From Guptibacillus hwajinpoensis (GTDB lineage Bacteria > Bacillota > Bacilli > Bacillales > Bacillaceae_O), in the NCBI GenBank assembly GCA_016841765.1, contig JAENYN010000015.1, positions 20,162-84,161 of the forward strand: a DNA stretch of 64,000 nucleotides, read 5' to 3'. The notes under the pieces were generated by a model. The model ran no database searches, was not told the origin of the DNA, and saw nothing but the letters and a program-made list of their open reading frames with translations. The position numbers were made by a program, and so were the translations under genes. Positions 7,827 to 17,041 of the stretch are shown piece after piece; position 1 is the stretch's first letter; the number at the start of each line of letters is the position of its first letter.

Positions 7827-8252
7827 GAGGCTGAGACATAAGTATTTCAGCTAATGATAAACCCGAACGATTAGGTAAGATTTCAATGAATCTTTCGCCT
7901 GATCATTCGGGTCTTTATTTACTCTCTTAAATAAATCTTTTAATTTTGCATCCTATTTTAAGAACTAGTGGAATGGAGCGGAAGACACTCGACTCCTCGA
8001 AAATAAAAACCCATTTTCTTCGTGCGGTGTTATTTCAAAGAAGCTTTTTCAAAGTCCAACGGGAAATAGAGGAAAGGCTGAGACCCCACAGGCGCTGCCG
8101 AGGAGGCTCAGCTTCCTCCCCGTGGAGAGCGAGTGTCTGCAGCGCAATGGAACGAACTTGTTTTTTCGGCTTAACTGATTATTTGTAAACAGTATGACGT
8201 TGAATATATTGTTCGTCTCTAAGCATGACTTATTTAGTTATGTCCCAACCTC
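7827..8252 (+). mobile_element. Non-coding TIR element (MITE-like), copy A, 426 bp
   Basis: The left end GAGGCTGAGACATAA and the right end TTATGTCCCAACCTC form imperfect terminal inverted repeats. Inside the left end, a ~23-bp imperfect stem runs from AACCCGAACGATTAGG to CCTGATCATTCGGGT. The centre carries AGTGGAATGGAGCGGAAG, a GAGGCTCAG/CTGAGACC dyad and GAGTGTCTGCAGCG. It matches copy B at 26688-27171 in inverted orientation over nearly its whole length. Reading frames through it are not convincing genes, and no transposase is present. It could move with an unlinked transposase. Confidence 0.75.
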
Positions 8253-8298
8253 ATTTTTTGCCGGCGAATTCAAAATCCCACCAAAGCGCCTGAGTACT

Positions 8299-8314
8299 TG
8301 TGATTCACATCACT
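8299..8314 (+). promoter_or_regulatory. FNR/CRP-type operator
   Basis: TGTGA-TTCACA-TCACT matches the Bacillus FNR consensus TGTGA-N6-TCACT exactly. It lies 85 bp before the hemerythrin-domain gene, and a weak -10 candidate near 8333-8340 would put the site at about -41, the position of an activator. Confidence 0.7.
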
Positions 8315-8398
8315 ACTAATTGCAGGCTGGCATGTTACGTTAAGAAATGAGAATACTTATCATTTCTGCAGCCTAAAAATAGAAGAGGGGTATCCGCC

Positions 8399-9628
8399 TT
8401 GAGTGAACTGATCAATAACCGCGAACAGCCTGTAACCGATAAATCTGAACGCCAGCAACAAATCGAAGAGATTTTTATGGACCTTTTCAATGGAAAAAGC
8501 ACCGAAGAAGTTCAGGCTCTTTTTGACAGCAAAATCGGGAAAGTGACGGTTGATGAAGTTGCACAGCTTTCAAAGCAGCATCGTGATTTTTTAGAATCGA
8601 AGAATCTGCCTGACCATGAGGTAAACCGAGTATCCAATGCCCATATGACGATTCTCAAGGGAAAAATTGAAGGGATTCAGCATCCCGAAGAAGAACCCGG
8701 GCATCCGATTCATACATTCAAACTGGAAAACAGGGAACTTGAAAATCTGATCCAGTCGAGGCTGCAGCCGCATTTGGCAATGTTCCTTGAAGACAGCACT
8801 TATGATAACCGCTTCAAGCTGGTGGAAGACTGTAACCTGTTACTTGACATCGATAAGCATTATGTACGCAAAGAGCATCTCATTTTTCCATACCTTGAAA
8901 AATATGGGATAAACGGCCCTTCCGTAAATATGTGGAGAATCGACGACATGATCCGGGATGCCATAAAAGAGTTGAAACATACGCTGCTCCATAATCCTGC
9001 GGATAAACGATCCATTTCCGAAAAAGCAGATTTTGCCGCCCGGCAGGTCATTGAAATGATTTATCGTGAAGAAAATATCCTCTTTGCGATGTGCCTTGAT
9101 CACTTTACGGAAGATGAATGGATCAAAATTGCCCAGGAAAGCGATGAAATCGGGTATTGCCTTACATCCCCGGCAGCAACGTGGAAGCCTGAGCGCCATG
9201 AACTTGATGCAAATGCGATGTCAGAAGGATTCATCAAACTGGAGACAGGCATCCTATCCCTCAATCAGCTTGAGCTGCTGCTGAACCACCTTCCTGTCGA
9301 CATCACTTTCATTGATGACCAGGACATTGTCCGGTATTTCTCGCAGGGCAAGGAGAGAATTTTTCCGCGGACGAAGGCAGTGATCGGCCGTACCGTGCAA
9401 AACTGCCATCCGCCAAAAAGCGCCCATATCGTGGAAGACTTGCTGAATGATTTCAAGTCCGGGAAAAAAGATAGTGAAGATTTTTGGATTAAGTTCCGGG
9501 ATAAATATGTATATATCCGCTATTTTGCAGTGAGGGGCCAGGATGGAACGTATGCCGGCACGCTGGAATTCACTCAGAATATTGATCCGATCCAGGCTAT
9601 AGACGGGGAAAAAAGAATTCTCTCGTAA
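8399..9628 (+). CDS. DUF438 / hemerythrin HHE / PAS domain protein
   Basis: 409-residue cytosolic protein. The N-terminal ~20-90 region is DUF438 (EIFMDLFNGKSTEEVQALF). Residues ~110-245 form a hemerythrin-like HHE domain with ligand motifs IDKHYVRKEHLIFPYLEKYG and MIYREENILFAMCLDHF. The C-terminal ~120 residues are a PAS fold (LPVDITFIDDQDIVRYFSQG). The family is common in facultative anaerobes and is proposed to sense or handle oxygen or nitric oxide through the di-iron site; a direct role is not proven. The start is TTG 8399 behind AGAGGGG. An exact FNR box upstream suggests induction under low oxygen. A strong terminator follows at 9743. Confidence 0.88.
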   Translation: MSELINNREQPVTDKSERQQQIEEIFMDLFNGKSTEEVQALFDSKIGKVTVDEVAQLSKQHRDFLESKNLPDHEVNRVSNAHMTILKGKIEGIQHPEEEPGHPIHTFKLENRELENLIQSRLQPHLAMFLEDSTYDNRFKLVEDCNLLLDIDKHYVRKEHLIFPYLEKYGINGPSVNMWRIDDMIRDAIKELKHTLLHNPADKRSISEKADFAARQVIEMIYREENILFAMCLDHFTEDEWIKIAQESDEIGYCLTSPAATWKPERHELDANAMSEGFIKLETGILSLNQLELLLNHLPVDITFIDDQDIVRYFSQGKERIFPRTKAVIGRTVQNCHPPKSAHIVEDLLNDFKSGKKDSEDFWIKFRDKYVYIRYFAVRGQDGTYAGTLEFTQNIDPIQAIDGEKRILS

Positions 9629-9973
9629 AAAAGTTTTGCGTTCAGCTATCGATGTAAACTTAATTTGCTGGCATGTATAAAGAATTCCAGCCTATCCGCT
9701 CAAATCACAACATGCAAAATATCCTCTCTCATAGCTTTCTAAAAAGTGGCCAGTCCGGTCACTTTTTTAATTTGTTTATTGTATACATTTCTCCCTCGCC
9801 CCAGCAAACATTTCTCTTCCGCCTCATTCCGACCGATTCGTTTACTCAGCCCTAAAACGGGAAATTAGAAACAGTAAGTGCTTCTTACCCATTTTTTCAG
9901 ACAGTTGTTTATACATAGGAGCTGCATCCAGGAGAGCGGGTCCTTAATTAAATAAGTAATAGGAGGTTGCAAA
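9629..9973. other. Intergenic region, 345 bp
   Basis: It holds the terminator at 9743-9768 and, next to the DUF305 gene, an AGGAGG ribosome binding site. No other structure or gene is supported. Confidence 0.6.
9743..9768 (+). terminator. Intrinsic terminator after the DUF438 gene
   Basis: AAAGTGGCC/GGTCACTTT stem with a five-base loop and a T run, 115 bp after the stop codon. Confidence 0.85.
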
Positions 9974-10456
9974 ATGAAAGGTTATGCCAGATTCGGAGCG
10001 ATGATTGCGACATCCACAATTGTCATGTACTTTATTATGTACCTTGATATTTTTCAGTTCAGCCACTTTTTTAACAGTGAAACAAGAATATTCATGGCCC
10101 TCCTGATGGGATCTACGATGTCGATCATCATGATGCTGTTCATGTGGAATATGCATAAGAAGCGGGCCGTTAATTTTGCGATTCTGGGCACCAGTGCAGT
10201 TGTATTCGCCTTATCATTGTGGCTGGTGCGCAGCCAAACGACCGTTGAAGATGAATCCTGGATGAAAGCGATGATTCCCCACCATTCCATCGCCATCCTG
10301 ACAAGTGAACGCGCCAATATTTCCGACCCGCGCGTCCAGAAACTCGCTGATTCGATTGTAAAAACGCAGCGTAAAGAAATCGCACAAATGAAAAAATTGA
10401 TTAAGGATCTTGAGGAAGAAAAAGAAAAAGAGGAAGAGAAAAGCGAAGAAGAATAA
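9974..10456 (+). CDS. DUF305-domain membrane protein
   Basis: 160-residue protein with three predicted membrane helices (about residues 7-27, 40-57 and 64-84). A C-terminal DUF305-type ferritin-like segment carries the motif WMKAMIPHHSIAILTSE and ends in a strongly acidic/basic tail of alternating Glu and Lys. In DUF305 proteins the HH motif is associated with metal handling, often copper; that is family knowledge, not shown here. The ATG is preceded by AGGAGG. The tail (KEKEEEKSEEE) is low-complexity. It is followed by a terminator and then a copy of the 3'-end repeat. Confidence 0.82.
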   Translation: MKGYARFGAMIATSTIVMYFIMYLDIFQFSHFFNSETRIFMALLMGSTMSIIMMLFMWNMHKKRAVNFAILGTSAVVFALSLWLVRSQTTVEDESWMKAMIPHHSIAILTSERANISDPRVQKLADSIVKTQRKEIAQMKKLIKDLEEEKEKEEEKSEEE

Positions 10457-10463
10457 CAGCCGG

Positions 10464-10508
10464 ATGCCTGGTTCCCGCGTTTTCCCAGCGGAACCAGGCG
10501 TTTTTTTA
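10464..10508 (+). terminator. Intrinsic terminator after the DUF305 gene
   Basis: GCCTGGTTCCCGC pairs with GCGGAACCAGGC around a short loop, then seven T residues. Confidence 0.9.
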
Positions 10509-10520
10509 CCATACAGGAAA

Positions 10521-10615
10521 ATAAATTGTCAGCAAGGGAGTATTTCGACTCATCAGCCAATTTTAGGGATATAGATAAGGGCAACTACCCCTCTGCCAAT
10601 CGGTGAGTTTCCTTT
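10521..10615 (+). repeat. Dispersed 3'-end hairpin repeat, copy 2
   Basis: It begins AAATTGTCAGCAAGGGAG and contains ATATAGATAAGGGCAACTA and a degraded right stem (GCCAATCGGTGAG) with a short T-rich tail. It lies directly after the DUF305 terminator in the same orientation and is related to 3856-3967 and 55822-55932. Confidence 0.8.
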
Positions 10616-10796
10616 ATGCCCCGTCAACTGCTGAATCATCGCTTACATCAGCATTGCAGATCTCTGACTCGGCTCTGATTGCGTATCTTTTCAACCTGTA
10701 CCGATAGAAGTTTTTTTAACCATACTCACCTTATCCATGCACACACAGCCACTCCCCGGGCATACGATAAGTCGATACCTTATCTCGGGAGGGCAA

Positions 10797-11273
10797 ATGA
10801 ACATGTATGGAATCCCTTACTACTATAATGATGTCCCTGGATCGTTCCGGCAGCAAAATGATACACAGTTAACCAGCGATATCCAGAAAGCCATCAATGC
10901 AGAATACAGTGCGATTTCATGTTACGGAGAACTGGCGAGACTCGCCCCCACTCAAGAAGAAAGAAATCGCATTCTGGAGATTCGGGAAGATGAAAAAAGG
11001 CACCACCGTGAGTTCAGTACTATTTATGTAACATTAACCGGACGGCAGCCGACCTCCGAAATCACCGAAGAATGTCCGGGTACGTATCCGGAAGGAATTG
11101 TCGGGGCATTCAAGGATGAACAGGCGGCCGTCGATTTTTACCTGGATATTGCAGACCGGGCGGGGAATTCGATGATAAAAGACAGGTTCCGCCGTGCCGC
11201 AGCAGATGAACAAAATCACGCGGTCTGGTTCCTGTATTTCATTCATAATGCCCAGCGTTCATACATTTGGTGA
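10797..11273 (+). CDS. Ferritin-like (rubrerythrin-type) domain protein
   Basis: 158-residue four-helix-bundle protein. Paired metal-ligand motifs are visible: INAEYSAISCYGELARLA, IREDEKRHHREF, FKDEQAAVDFYLDIAD and AADEQNHAVWFLYF, i.e. two E...ExxH-like sets typical of rubrerythrin/ferritin-like di-iron sites. The N-terminal ~20 residues (MNMYGIPYYYNDVPGSF) are Tyr-rich, as in Bacillus spore-coat-associated ferritin-like proteins, so a sporulation role is conceivable but inferred. ATG 10797 was chosen because GGGAGG precedes it; longer frames upstream lack a ribosome binding site. It is a single gene with its own terminator. Confidence 0.82.
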   Translation: MNMYGIPYYYNDVPGSFRQQNDTQLTSDIQKAINAEYSAISCYGELARLAPTQEERNRILEIREDEKRHHREFSTIYVTLTGRQPTSEITEECPGTYPEGIVGAFKDEQAAVDFYLDIADRAGNSMIKDRFRRAAADEQNHAVWFLYFIHNAQRSYIW

Positions 11274-11277
11274 AACT

Positions 11278-11307
11278 CGGTGAGGATCTGCTGCCTCACT
11301 CTTTTTT
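11278..11307 (+). terminator. Intrinsic terminator after the ferritin-like gene
   Basis: GGTGAGG/CCTCACT stem starting right after the TGA, then a T run. Confidence 0.85.
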
Positions 11308-11495
11308 CTAGTGCCAGAATGAATACACCGTTGGCGGACAAACTATCAATACCTACAGAACTGCTGTGGCGACTAAAACTCTGACAGCACCCCTCTCCAA
11401 GAACATCCTTTCACGATAACTCTCGAAATTCTATTCCCATGCCCTTTTGTGTTATTATGATAAAAGTGAAATGAAGCAAAAAGGAGAATACACAA

Positions 11496-12596
11496 ATGTA
11501 TTGGGATTATTTGCCTCCTCAGGAAACTCTTATTGACCTGGGCATATCAATCGGGATTTTCCTTCTATTCCTCGTGTTCAGGAAAATTTTCATAAAATAT
11601 ATTTTCCATCTCGTTTTAAAGCTTAGTAAAAAAACGCCGACGGATTTTTTCTCTTATGTCTTGCTGTCATTTGAAAAACCGCTCCGCTGGCTGTTTCTCA
11701 TTATCGGCATCTATGTATCCGTGGACTATTTCCCTTATCTTGAGCAGCACAACCCGCTCTTTTTAAAATTGATAAGATCATCTATCATCGCCCTCATTGC
11801 CTGGGGGTTATATAATCTGTCGTCAGGATCTTCCCTGTTATTCATGAAAATAAATGAACGATTCAACTTCGAGATAGACAAGATCCTGATTCCGTTCCTT
11901 TCGAAAGCGATCCGCTTTGTGATCATCGCGATCAGCATCAGCGTCATCGCGCAGGAGTTTGATTACGACGTCAACGGCTTTGTCGCCGGTCTCGGCCTTG
12001 GCGGATTGGCCTTTGCGTTAGCGGCCAGAGACGCACTCGCCAACTTATTCGGAGGAATCGTCATCATTACCGAAAAACCGTTTTCGATCGGGGATTGGAT
12101 CAAGACTCCGACAGTCGAAGGGATCGTCGAGGATATCAATTTTCGCAGCACACTTGTCCGGACATTTGCCCAGGCCGTGGTCACCGTCCCGAACGCCACG
12201 CTGGCAAATGAAGCGATCACAAACTGGAGCAAAATGGGGAAACGGCAAATTACCTTCAAACTTGGCGTGACGTATGATACGCCGAAAAACAAGTTGGAGA
12301 GTACTGTCAGAAGGATCGAAGAAATGCTGCAAGCTCATGAAGACATCCATCCGGAAACAATTTTTGTCACGTTCGATGATTATAACAGCAGCAGCCTTGA
12401 TATATTCCTGTATTTCTTTACAAATACCGTCGCCTGGGGCGAATTTTTGAAAGTGAAGGAAGATATCAATTTTCGCATTTTGGAAATCCTTGAGGAAGAA
12501 GGGGTTTCCGTCGCATTTCCGAGCAGGACTCTTTATTTCGATGCGCAGCCTGAGGGTGTTTCTCATGAGGAAGCTTCCTTTGAGCGGGGGAATTGA
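11496..12596 (+). CDS. Small-conductance mechanosensitive channel, MscS family
   Basis: 366-residue membrane channel subunit that opens under hypo-osmotic stress to release solutes. Four to five membrane helices occupy residues ~15-165. The pore-lining helix and MscS core signature follow (GFVAGLGLGGLAFALAARDA), then the beta domain (ITEKPFSIGDWIKTPTVEGIVEDI) and a cytosolic alpha/beta domain. It resembles B. subtilis YhdY/YkuT-class proteins. The ATG follows AAAAGGAG. It is monocistronic, ending at a terminator shared with the convergent DUF3298 gene. Confidence 0.9.
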   Translation: MYWDYLPPQETLIDLGISIGIFLLFLVFRKIFIKYIFHLVLKLSKKTPTDFFSYVLLSFEKPLRWLFLIIGIYVSVDYFPYLEQHNPLFLKLIRSSIIALIAWGLYNLSSGSSLLFMKINERFNFEIDKILIPFLSKAIRFVIIAISISVIAQEFDYDVNGFVAGLGLGGLAFALAARDALANLFGGIVIITEKPFSIGDWIKTPTVEGIVEDINFRSTLVRTFAQAVVTVPNATLANEAITNWSKMGKRQITFKLGVTYDTPKNKLESTVRRIEEMLQAHEDIHPETIFVTFDDYNSSSLDIFLYFFTNTVAWGEFLKVKEDINFRILEILEEEGVSVAFPSRTLYFDAQPEGVSHEEASFERGN

Positions 12597-12652
12597 GGTC
12601 AGGCTTACGGATAATTAGGGGAAAATATAATCTTTAACACATAAAAAACAAG

Positions 12653-12699
12653 AAGAACAGCGGGCCGAAGGGAACAATTCGGTTTGCTGTTCTTTTTTT
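12653..12699 (+). terminator. Intrinsic terminator between convergent genes
   Basis: AAGAACAGC/GCTGTTCTT outer stem with an inner GCCGAA...TTCGGT stem, then TTTTTTA on the plus strand. It ends the mscS transcript. Confidence 0.85.
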
Positions 12700-12745
12700 A
12701 CTGTGGTGCTTTTTCTAGTTATATAGCTTCTCTCGGCCCGCAACA

Positions 12746-13366
12746 TTAGTTACTTACAGCCATACGCCCAAGAGGTCCGTTTTCGTTGAGAATATCTTCA
12801 ATCTCATATACCGATATGGGGAACATCGGAAAGCCGGCAACATATGGCGTAATTTCATATAGCTGAAAATAAATCACAAGGCATTTATCAGCAATATAAA
12901 AATCTTGATTGGGCTTGATGGAGATGAAATCATCCAGAAGCTGAATATTACGCTGCTTGATTTGGGCCTCAATTAGGCTCGAAAGCCTTTTTATATACTC
13001 ACTACCTGACCTGAACAAGTCTTTCAATCCGCAGAGCTTGCCTTTTTCCAGATCGAACGTCAGGGATTTGATATACGTCATGCCATGGGCTGCATGATAG
13101 TGATACGTATAATTGATAAGTGATAAGCTTAAGACCTGCCGCTGGTTCGTTTTGATTTCATAATAGCCGATCATTTCTTCCACAGCTGACGGGATATTCC
13201 CGGTTTGTTCATTGATAAGCTGCTGGGTTTCATTATTAATCGCCCGATTGATGAACCTTTCTAGTTCTTTCTGCTGCATGCCGGCCGCCTGGGGGTAAAA
13301 GACATATTGCTTCGGGCCGCTGCTCACTTTCAGTGTTTTTATGCCTACAGGGAAGTTTATGGGCAT
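12746..13366 (-). CDS. DUF3298 (RsiV C-terminal-like) domain protein
   Basis: 206-residue protein with the DUF4163/DUF3298 layout seen in the extracytoplasmic part of the anti-sigma factor RsiV: a helical N-terminal part, HAAHGMTYIKSLTFDLEKGK in the middle and YIADKCLVIYFQLYEITPYV near the end. Unlike RsiV it has no membrane helix, no signal peptide and no anti-sigma segment, so it is a stand-alone soluble domain. Function is unknown. The start was set at ATG 13364-13366 behind GAGG; an ATG nine codons upstream lacks a ribosome binding site. Confidence 0.75.
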   Translation of the reverse strand: MPINFPVGIKTLKVSSGPKQYVFYPQAAGMQQKELERFINRAINNETQQLINEQTGNIPSAVEEMIGYYEIKTNQRQVLSLSLINYTYHYHAAHGMTYIKSLTFDLEKGKLCGLKDLFRSGSEYIKRLSSLIEAQIKQRNIQLLDDFISIKPNQDFYIADKCLVIYFQLYEITPYVAGFPMFPISVYEIEDILNENGPLGRMAVSN

Positions 13367-13675
13367 CTTTATCCATCCTCTGTTTTTACCCATTGTATGA
13401 CCAGGCGCTCTTCCTTATGAGGTTTGTGAAGGAGAAACAGGTTCCTGTCCGCTAATGGTGAGGTTTCTTGCTTGGGACTATATCGATTAATGGCAGACTT
13501 TTTGCTGCCCCACTTTATATATTAGTATTTTTTTTATTTTTTTGATTACATCGACAGAGATACAGGCCAAACACAGTAGGACAAAATAATTTAAAATTTT
13601 ACACACTTTTACAAATTTTAATGGTAATATGTATATTATGTTCTATAAAAATGAAAGTTTTTGGGGGTAATTGTA
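13367..13675. other. Divergent promoter region, about 309 bp
   Basis: An AT-rich stretch (13500-13660) upstream of the TM2 gene pair includes several overlapping -10-like hexamers. No gene, repeat or specific operator is supported. Confidence 0.5.
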
Positions 13676-14002
13676 ATGTCATTAGTACAAAAACAAGATC
13701 TTACATCCGAAGATCTACAACTATTAAGTTCCGAAATGACAAAAAAACAAAAATCAACTGGAACAGCCTGGCTGCTATGGATCTTTACAGGCGGTTTGGG
13801 CGGCCATCGTTTTTACCTGGGTAAAACCGGTACTGCTGTTGCAATGTTGTTAACTCTTGGCGGCCTGGGTATTTGGACCATCATTGATCTTTTCTTGCTG
13901 AACGGCATGATAAAGGACACGAACGAAAAAATTGAGAATGAAGTTCTTTCAGAAATCCGCCTGCTGAAAAATGCCAAACAAAATTCGGCTGCAGCAAATT
14001 AG
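13676..14002 (+). CDS. TM2-domain protein (first of a pair)
   Basis: 108-residue protein: a hydrophilic N-terminal ~35 residues, then a TM2 domain of two membrane helices joined by a short turn ([20 protein letters not shown], then [13 protein letters not shown]), then a charged tail. GxHRFYLG and the Asp in the second helix are TM2 hallmarks. Molecular function of bacterial TM2 proteins is not established. The start was taken at ATG 13676 behind GGGGG; a TTG five codons earlier is also possible. It is followed after 7 bp by a paralogue on the same transcript. Confidence 0.82.
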   Translation: MSLVQKQDLTSEDLQLLSSEMTKKQKSTGTAWLLWIFTGGLGGHRFYLGKTGTAVAMLLTLGGLGIWTIIDLFLLNGMIKDTNEKIENEVLSEIRLLKNAKQNSAAAN

Positions 14003-14009
14003 AACCGAC

Positions 14010-14420
14010 ATGACTACTATTTCAAAGAATGACCTTACCTTAGAAGAATTGGCAATTCTTGAATCAGAAATGCTGAAAAAGAAGAAAAATAGAGAAGCTG
14101 CCTGGGGGTTATGGGCTGGTTTGAGTTTCTTCGGAGCACATCGTTTCTATACAGAAAACTATGGATATGCTTCAGCAATGCTATTATCGAGTGCAGTACC
14201 TATTATCGGAATCATCTTTTTGTTATCTACCGTTGATTTTTTTTACGGCTTTAGCAAATTTCTTCTAGTTTTGTTTATTCTTCTCTTAGCGGGATCTTTG
14301 ATATGGTCCTGGATTGATGCATTTTTCTTAAACAGGCGCATCGAGGAGCTAAACGATAAAACCGAAATGAACATACTTGACTCGATTAGACAACAGAGAA
14401 ACTTAAAAATGAGATCATAA
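14010..14420 (+). CDS. TM2-like domain protein (second of a pair)
   Basis: 136-residue paralogue of the preceding gene. It shares the N-terminal pattern (LTLEELAILESEMLKKKK versus [18 protein letters not shown]) and the GAHRFYTENYGYASAMLL motif. It has an inserted hydrophobic segment between the two TM2 helices (about residues 65-98), so it probably spans the membrane three or four times. Its start ATG 14010 lacks a clear ribosome binding site and lies 7 bp after the previous stop codon, pointing to translational coupling. Codons are AT-rich compared with the cod genes next door. A terminator follows. Confidence 0.72.
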   Translation: MTTISKNDLTLEELAILESEMLKKKKNREAAWGLWAGLSFFGAHRFYTENYGYASAMLLSSAVPIIGIIFLLSTVDFFYGFSKFLLVLFILLLAGSLIWSWIDAFFLNRRIEELNDKTEMNILDSIRQQRNLKMRS

Positions 14421-14439
14421 TGGTTTTGTTTTGATTGGG

Positions 14440-14475
14440 GAACGCCTGCTTTCTTTAAAGCAGGCGTTCTTTTTA
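14440..14475 (+). terminator. Intrinsic terminator after the TM2 genes
   Basis: GAACGCCTGCTTT/AAAGCAGGCGTTC stem with a minimal loop and a T run. Confidence 0.9.
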
Positions 14476-14485
14476 AGCAACTTTG

Positions 14486-15754
14486 TTATCTATTAAACGT
14501 AACTTTTTCTTTTTGCTCTCCAAGTATAATACTTGTTTCAGCAGGCGCAGTCTGGGCAATAATCTCGCCGCTCCGGATCGAATAAAGCACCGGCGCCTGT
14601 TTGCGGATCGCTTCATAGGCGTTCACCGCCCCCAGGACGATCAGATTCGCCGGCTTGCCTTCCTCTATCCCATACTGTTCTTTTATATGCAGTGTTTTAG
14701 CGCTGTTGTCCGTGATCAGATCGATTGACTGCATGATCTGGTCATAGCCCATCAACTGGGTGATATGGAGGCCCATATGGAGCACTTGCAGCATATTTCC
14801 TGTTCCGAGCGGATACCAGGGGTCAAAGATGTCGTCATGCCCGAAGCAGACGTTGATGCCCGCTTCCTGCAGCTCCTTGACCCTTGTGATGCCCCTCCGT
14901 TTTGGATAGGAATCAAACCGGCCCTGAAGGTGGATATTCACTAATGGATTGGCGACAAAGTTGATGCCCGACAGTTTCAGCAGACGGAAGAGTTTCGATG
15001 TATAGGCATCGTTATAGGAATGCATCGCGGTTGTGTGGCTCGCTGTCACCCGTTCGCCGATGCCCAACCGGTATGCTTCCGCCGCGACGACTTCGACAAA
15101 ACGGGACTGTTCATCGTCGATTTCATCACAATGGATATCAATTAGGCGGTCGTATTTTTCAGCGAGCCGGAATGCCGTTTTCATTGAATCGACGCCGTAT
15201 TCGCGTGTGAATTCAAAGTGCGGAATGCCCCCGACAACATCGGCCCCCATTTTCAGGGCTTCCTCCAGGAGTTCCTCTCCATTCGGATAAGAAAGGATGC
15301 CTTCCTGCGGAAACGCGACAATTTGCAGGTCGATGAAGCGCGACATCTCTTCTTTCACTTCAAGCATCGCCTTCAGTGCCGTCAATTCCGGATCGGTGAC
15401 GTCCACGTGCGTCCGGACATGCTGGATGCCCTGGGCGATCTGCCATTTCAGTGCCGTTTTCGCCCTCTTTTTGACGTCTTCAACCGTCAATGATTCTTTC
15501 CGCTCCGCCCAGCGCTGGATCCCCTCGAACAGCGTCCCGCTCTCATTCCAATTCGGTTCGCCGGCGGTCAGGGTTGTATCCAGGTGGATATGCGGTTCGA
15601 CGAACGGGGGAAGCACAAGGTTCCCCTGAACGTCGATGGTTTCATGGCCGCTGCTGTTTTGAATCTCACGGCTGATTTTTTCTATCTTTCCAGCTTGGAT
15701 AAGGATTTGCCAGAGGCCTTCCTTATTTCTCAGTGCTGCATTTTTGATGATCAT
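14486..15754 (-). CDS. codA: Cytosine deaminase
   Basis: 422-residue amidohydrolase-superfamily enzyme converting cytosine to uracil and ammonia in pyrimidine salvage. Metal-binding and catalytic motifs occur in order: [11 protein letters not shown] (HxH, residues ~63), [28 protein letters not shown] and [12 protein letters not shown]. The length fits CodA (about 420-430). The start overlaps the stop of codB by four bases (ATGA), so the two are translated together. Transcription is probably controlled by the PyrR-type attenuator ahead of codB. Confidence 0.93.
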   Translation of the reverse strand: MIIKNAALRNKEGLWQILIQAGKIEKISREIQNSSGHETIDVQGNLVLPPFVEPHIHLDTTLTAGEPNWNESGTLFEGIQRWAERKESLTVEDVKKRAKTALKWQIAQGIQHVRTHVDVTDPELTALKAMLEVKEEMSRFIDLQIVAFPQEGILSYPNGEELLEEALKMGADVVGGIPHFEFTREYGVDSMKTAFRLAEKYDRLIDIHCDEIDDEQSRFVEVVAAEAYRLGIGERVTASHTTAMHSYNDAYTSKLFRLLKLSGINFVANPLVNIHLQGRFDSYPKRRGITRVKELQEAGINVCFGHDDIFDPWYPLGTGNMLQVLHMGLHITQLMGYDQIMQSIDLITDNSAKTLHIKEQYGIEEGKPANLIVLGAVNAYEAIRKQAPVLYSIRSGEIIAQTAPAETSIILGEQKEKVTFNR

Positions 15755-17025
15755 GCTTCCGTCACCTTTTTCATGTGGATTGCAGATTCAGATTTTGCGA
15801 ATTTCTGGACGGCAAGAGAAATCGCCACATATGCGGCGGCCGCACCGATGATGCCGTTCAGCGGCGGGATGCCCGGAAGGAACCTCGCCAGCGCCGCTCC
15901 GATTGCCCAGGCCGCGATAGCACTCCAATTCACTGCTTTGAACGCCATATTTTCAAAAGCCGGGTACTTGCCGCGGTTCAGGATAAAATAATCCGCAGCA
16001 ATGATGGCGCCGATCGGCGGCAGCGCAGACCCAAGCACCGTAAGAAATCCGACGAAGTTATTGTACAGCCACATCGCGAGGATTGTGCCAATGACTCCGT
16101 TGAAGATGACAACTTTGTTCTTTTTGATTTTCGTAATGTTGGAAAAACCCAATCCCGATGCATAGAGGGCGTTATCATTAGTTGTCCAGATGTTCAGCCC
16201 GAGAACGATAATAGCCGGCAGGATCAGTCCCTGTAAAAACATGACTTCGGAAATGTCCGACTGCCCGGTTGCAATGGCCCCGACCGCGCCGAAGAGGAAC
16301 ATCAACGAGTTGCCGATGAAGAAGGCGATGATCGTGGTAATGACGCCTGTCCGTTTCGTCTTCGCAAACCGGGTGAAATCAGGTGTCAGGGTTCCTCCGC
16401 TGATAAAGGAACCGACCGTAATCGTCAAGGCTGCAGCGATGCCGAGCGTCTCTGCCGGCTCATATTCCATCAGGCTCTGGAATCCGCCAAGCGAACCAGC
16501 TGCCTTCAGTACTGAAAATCCTCCAAGTGCGGCAATAGCCGGAACGGCGATGAAACTTAAGATTGTCAAAGCCCTCATGCCGAAAAAAGCTGTTGCCGTC
16601 ATCAGCAATCCTGAAACGGCGATCAGCAAAGCAGTATCAATGCCCGTCACTTTCTGAACCGGGACAGCGAACATCGCTACGCCGACGCCAAACCAGCCAA
16701 CCTGTGTGGCACTCAGCAGGAATGATGATAAGTAAGAGCCTTTTTCACCGAATGCATAGCGGGTCAATAAGTGCGTGGACAGGCCTGTTTTTGCCGCGAT
16801 ATAGGCAAGCGATCCGGTATATGCCCCGAGAATCAAGTTGCCCGCCAGCACGACACCGATAAATTGTGTCATGGTCAACCCCATGCCCAGCGCGCCGCCG
16901 GACAGCATGCTCGCTGAGAAAAATGTAAAACCGAGCATGACGACAAGCATTCTCCAAAATCCTTTTCTGTGCCCCTGCGGCACGGCCTGCAATGAAAAAT
17001 CCAAATCCACTTTATTTTTTCCCAT
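15751..17025 (-). CDS. codB: Cytosine permease
   Basis: 424-residue NCS1-family transporter (purine/cytosine permease) with about 12 membrane helices. Family motifs include [20 protein letters not shown] in helix 1 and [20 protein letters not shown] after helix 2. [16 protein letters not shown] and [19 protein letters not shown] mark the substrate-path region. It imports cytosine for the deaminase encoded downstream. The ATG lies behind GGGGGG. The leader contains a dyad at 17042-17059 and a PyrR-type attenuator at 17096-17230. Confidence 0.93.
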   Translation of the reverse strand: MGKNKVDLDFSLQAVPQGHRKGFWRMLVVMLGFTFFSASMLSGGALGMGLTMTQFIGVVLAGNLILGAYTGSLAYIAAKTGLSTHLLTRYAFGEKGSYLSSFLLSATQVGWFGVGVAMFAVPVQKVTGIDTALLIAVSGLLMTATAFFGMRALTILSFIAVPAIAALGGFSVLKAAGSLGGFQSLMEYEPAETLGIAAALTITVGSFISGGTLTPDFTRFAKTKRTGVITTIIAFFIGNSLMFLFGAVGAIATGQSDISEVMFLQGLILPAIIVLGLNIWTTNDNALYASGLGFSNITKIKKNKVVIFNGVIGTILAMWLYNNFVGFLTVLGSALPPIGAIIAADYFILNRGKYPAFENMAFKAVNWSAIAAWAIGAALARFLPGIPPLNGIIGAAAAYVAISLAVQKFAKSESAIHMKKVTEA

Positions 17026-17041
17026 CGTTACATTCCCCCCG

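Noticed and set aside
7946..8188. 80-codon frame inside TIR element A, and its equivalent at 26754-27029
   Set aside because: The frame is conserved only because the DNA repeat is; no ribosome binding site, and the two copies diverge by frame-disrupting changes.
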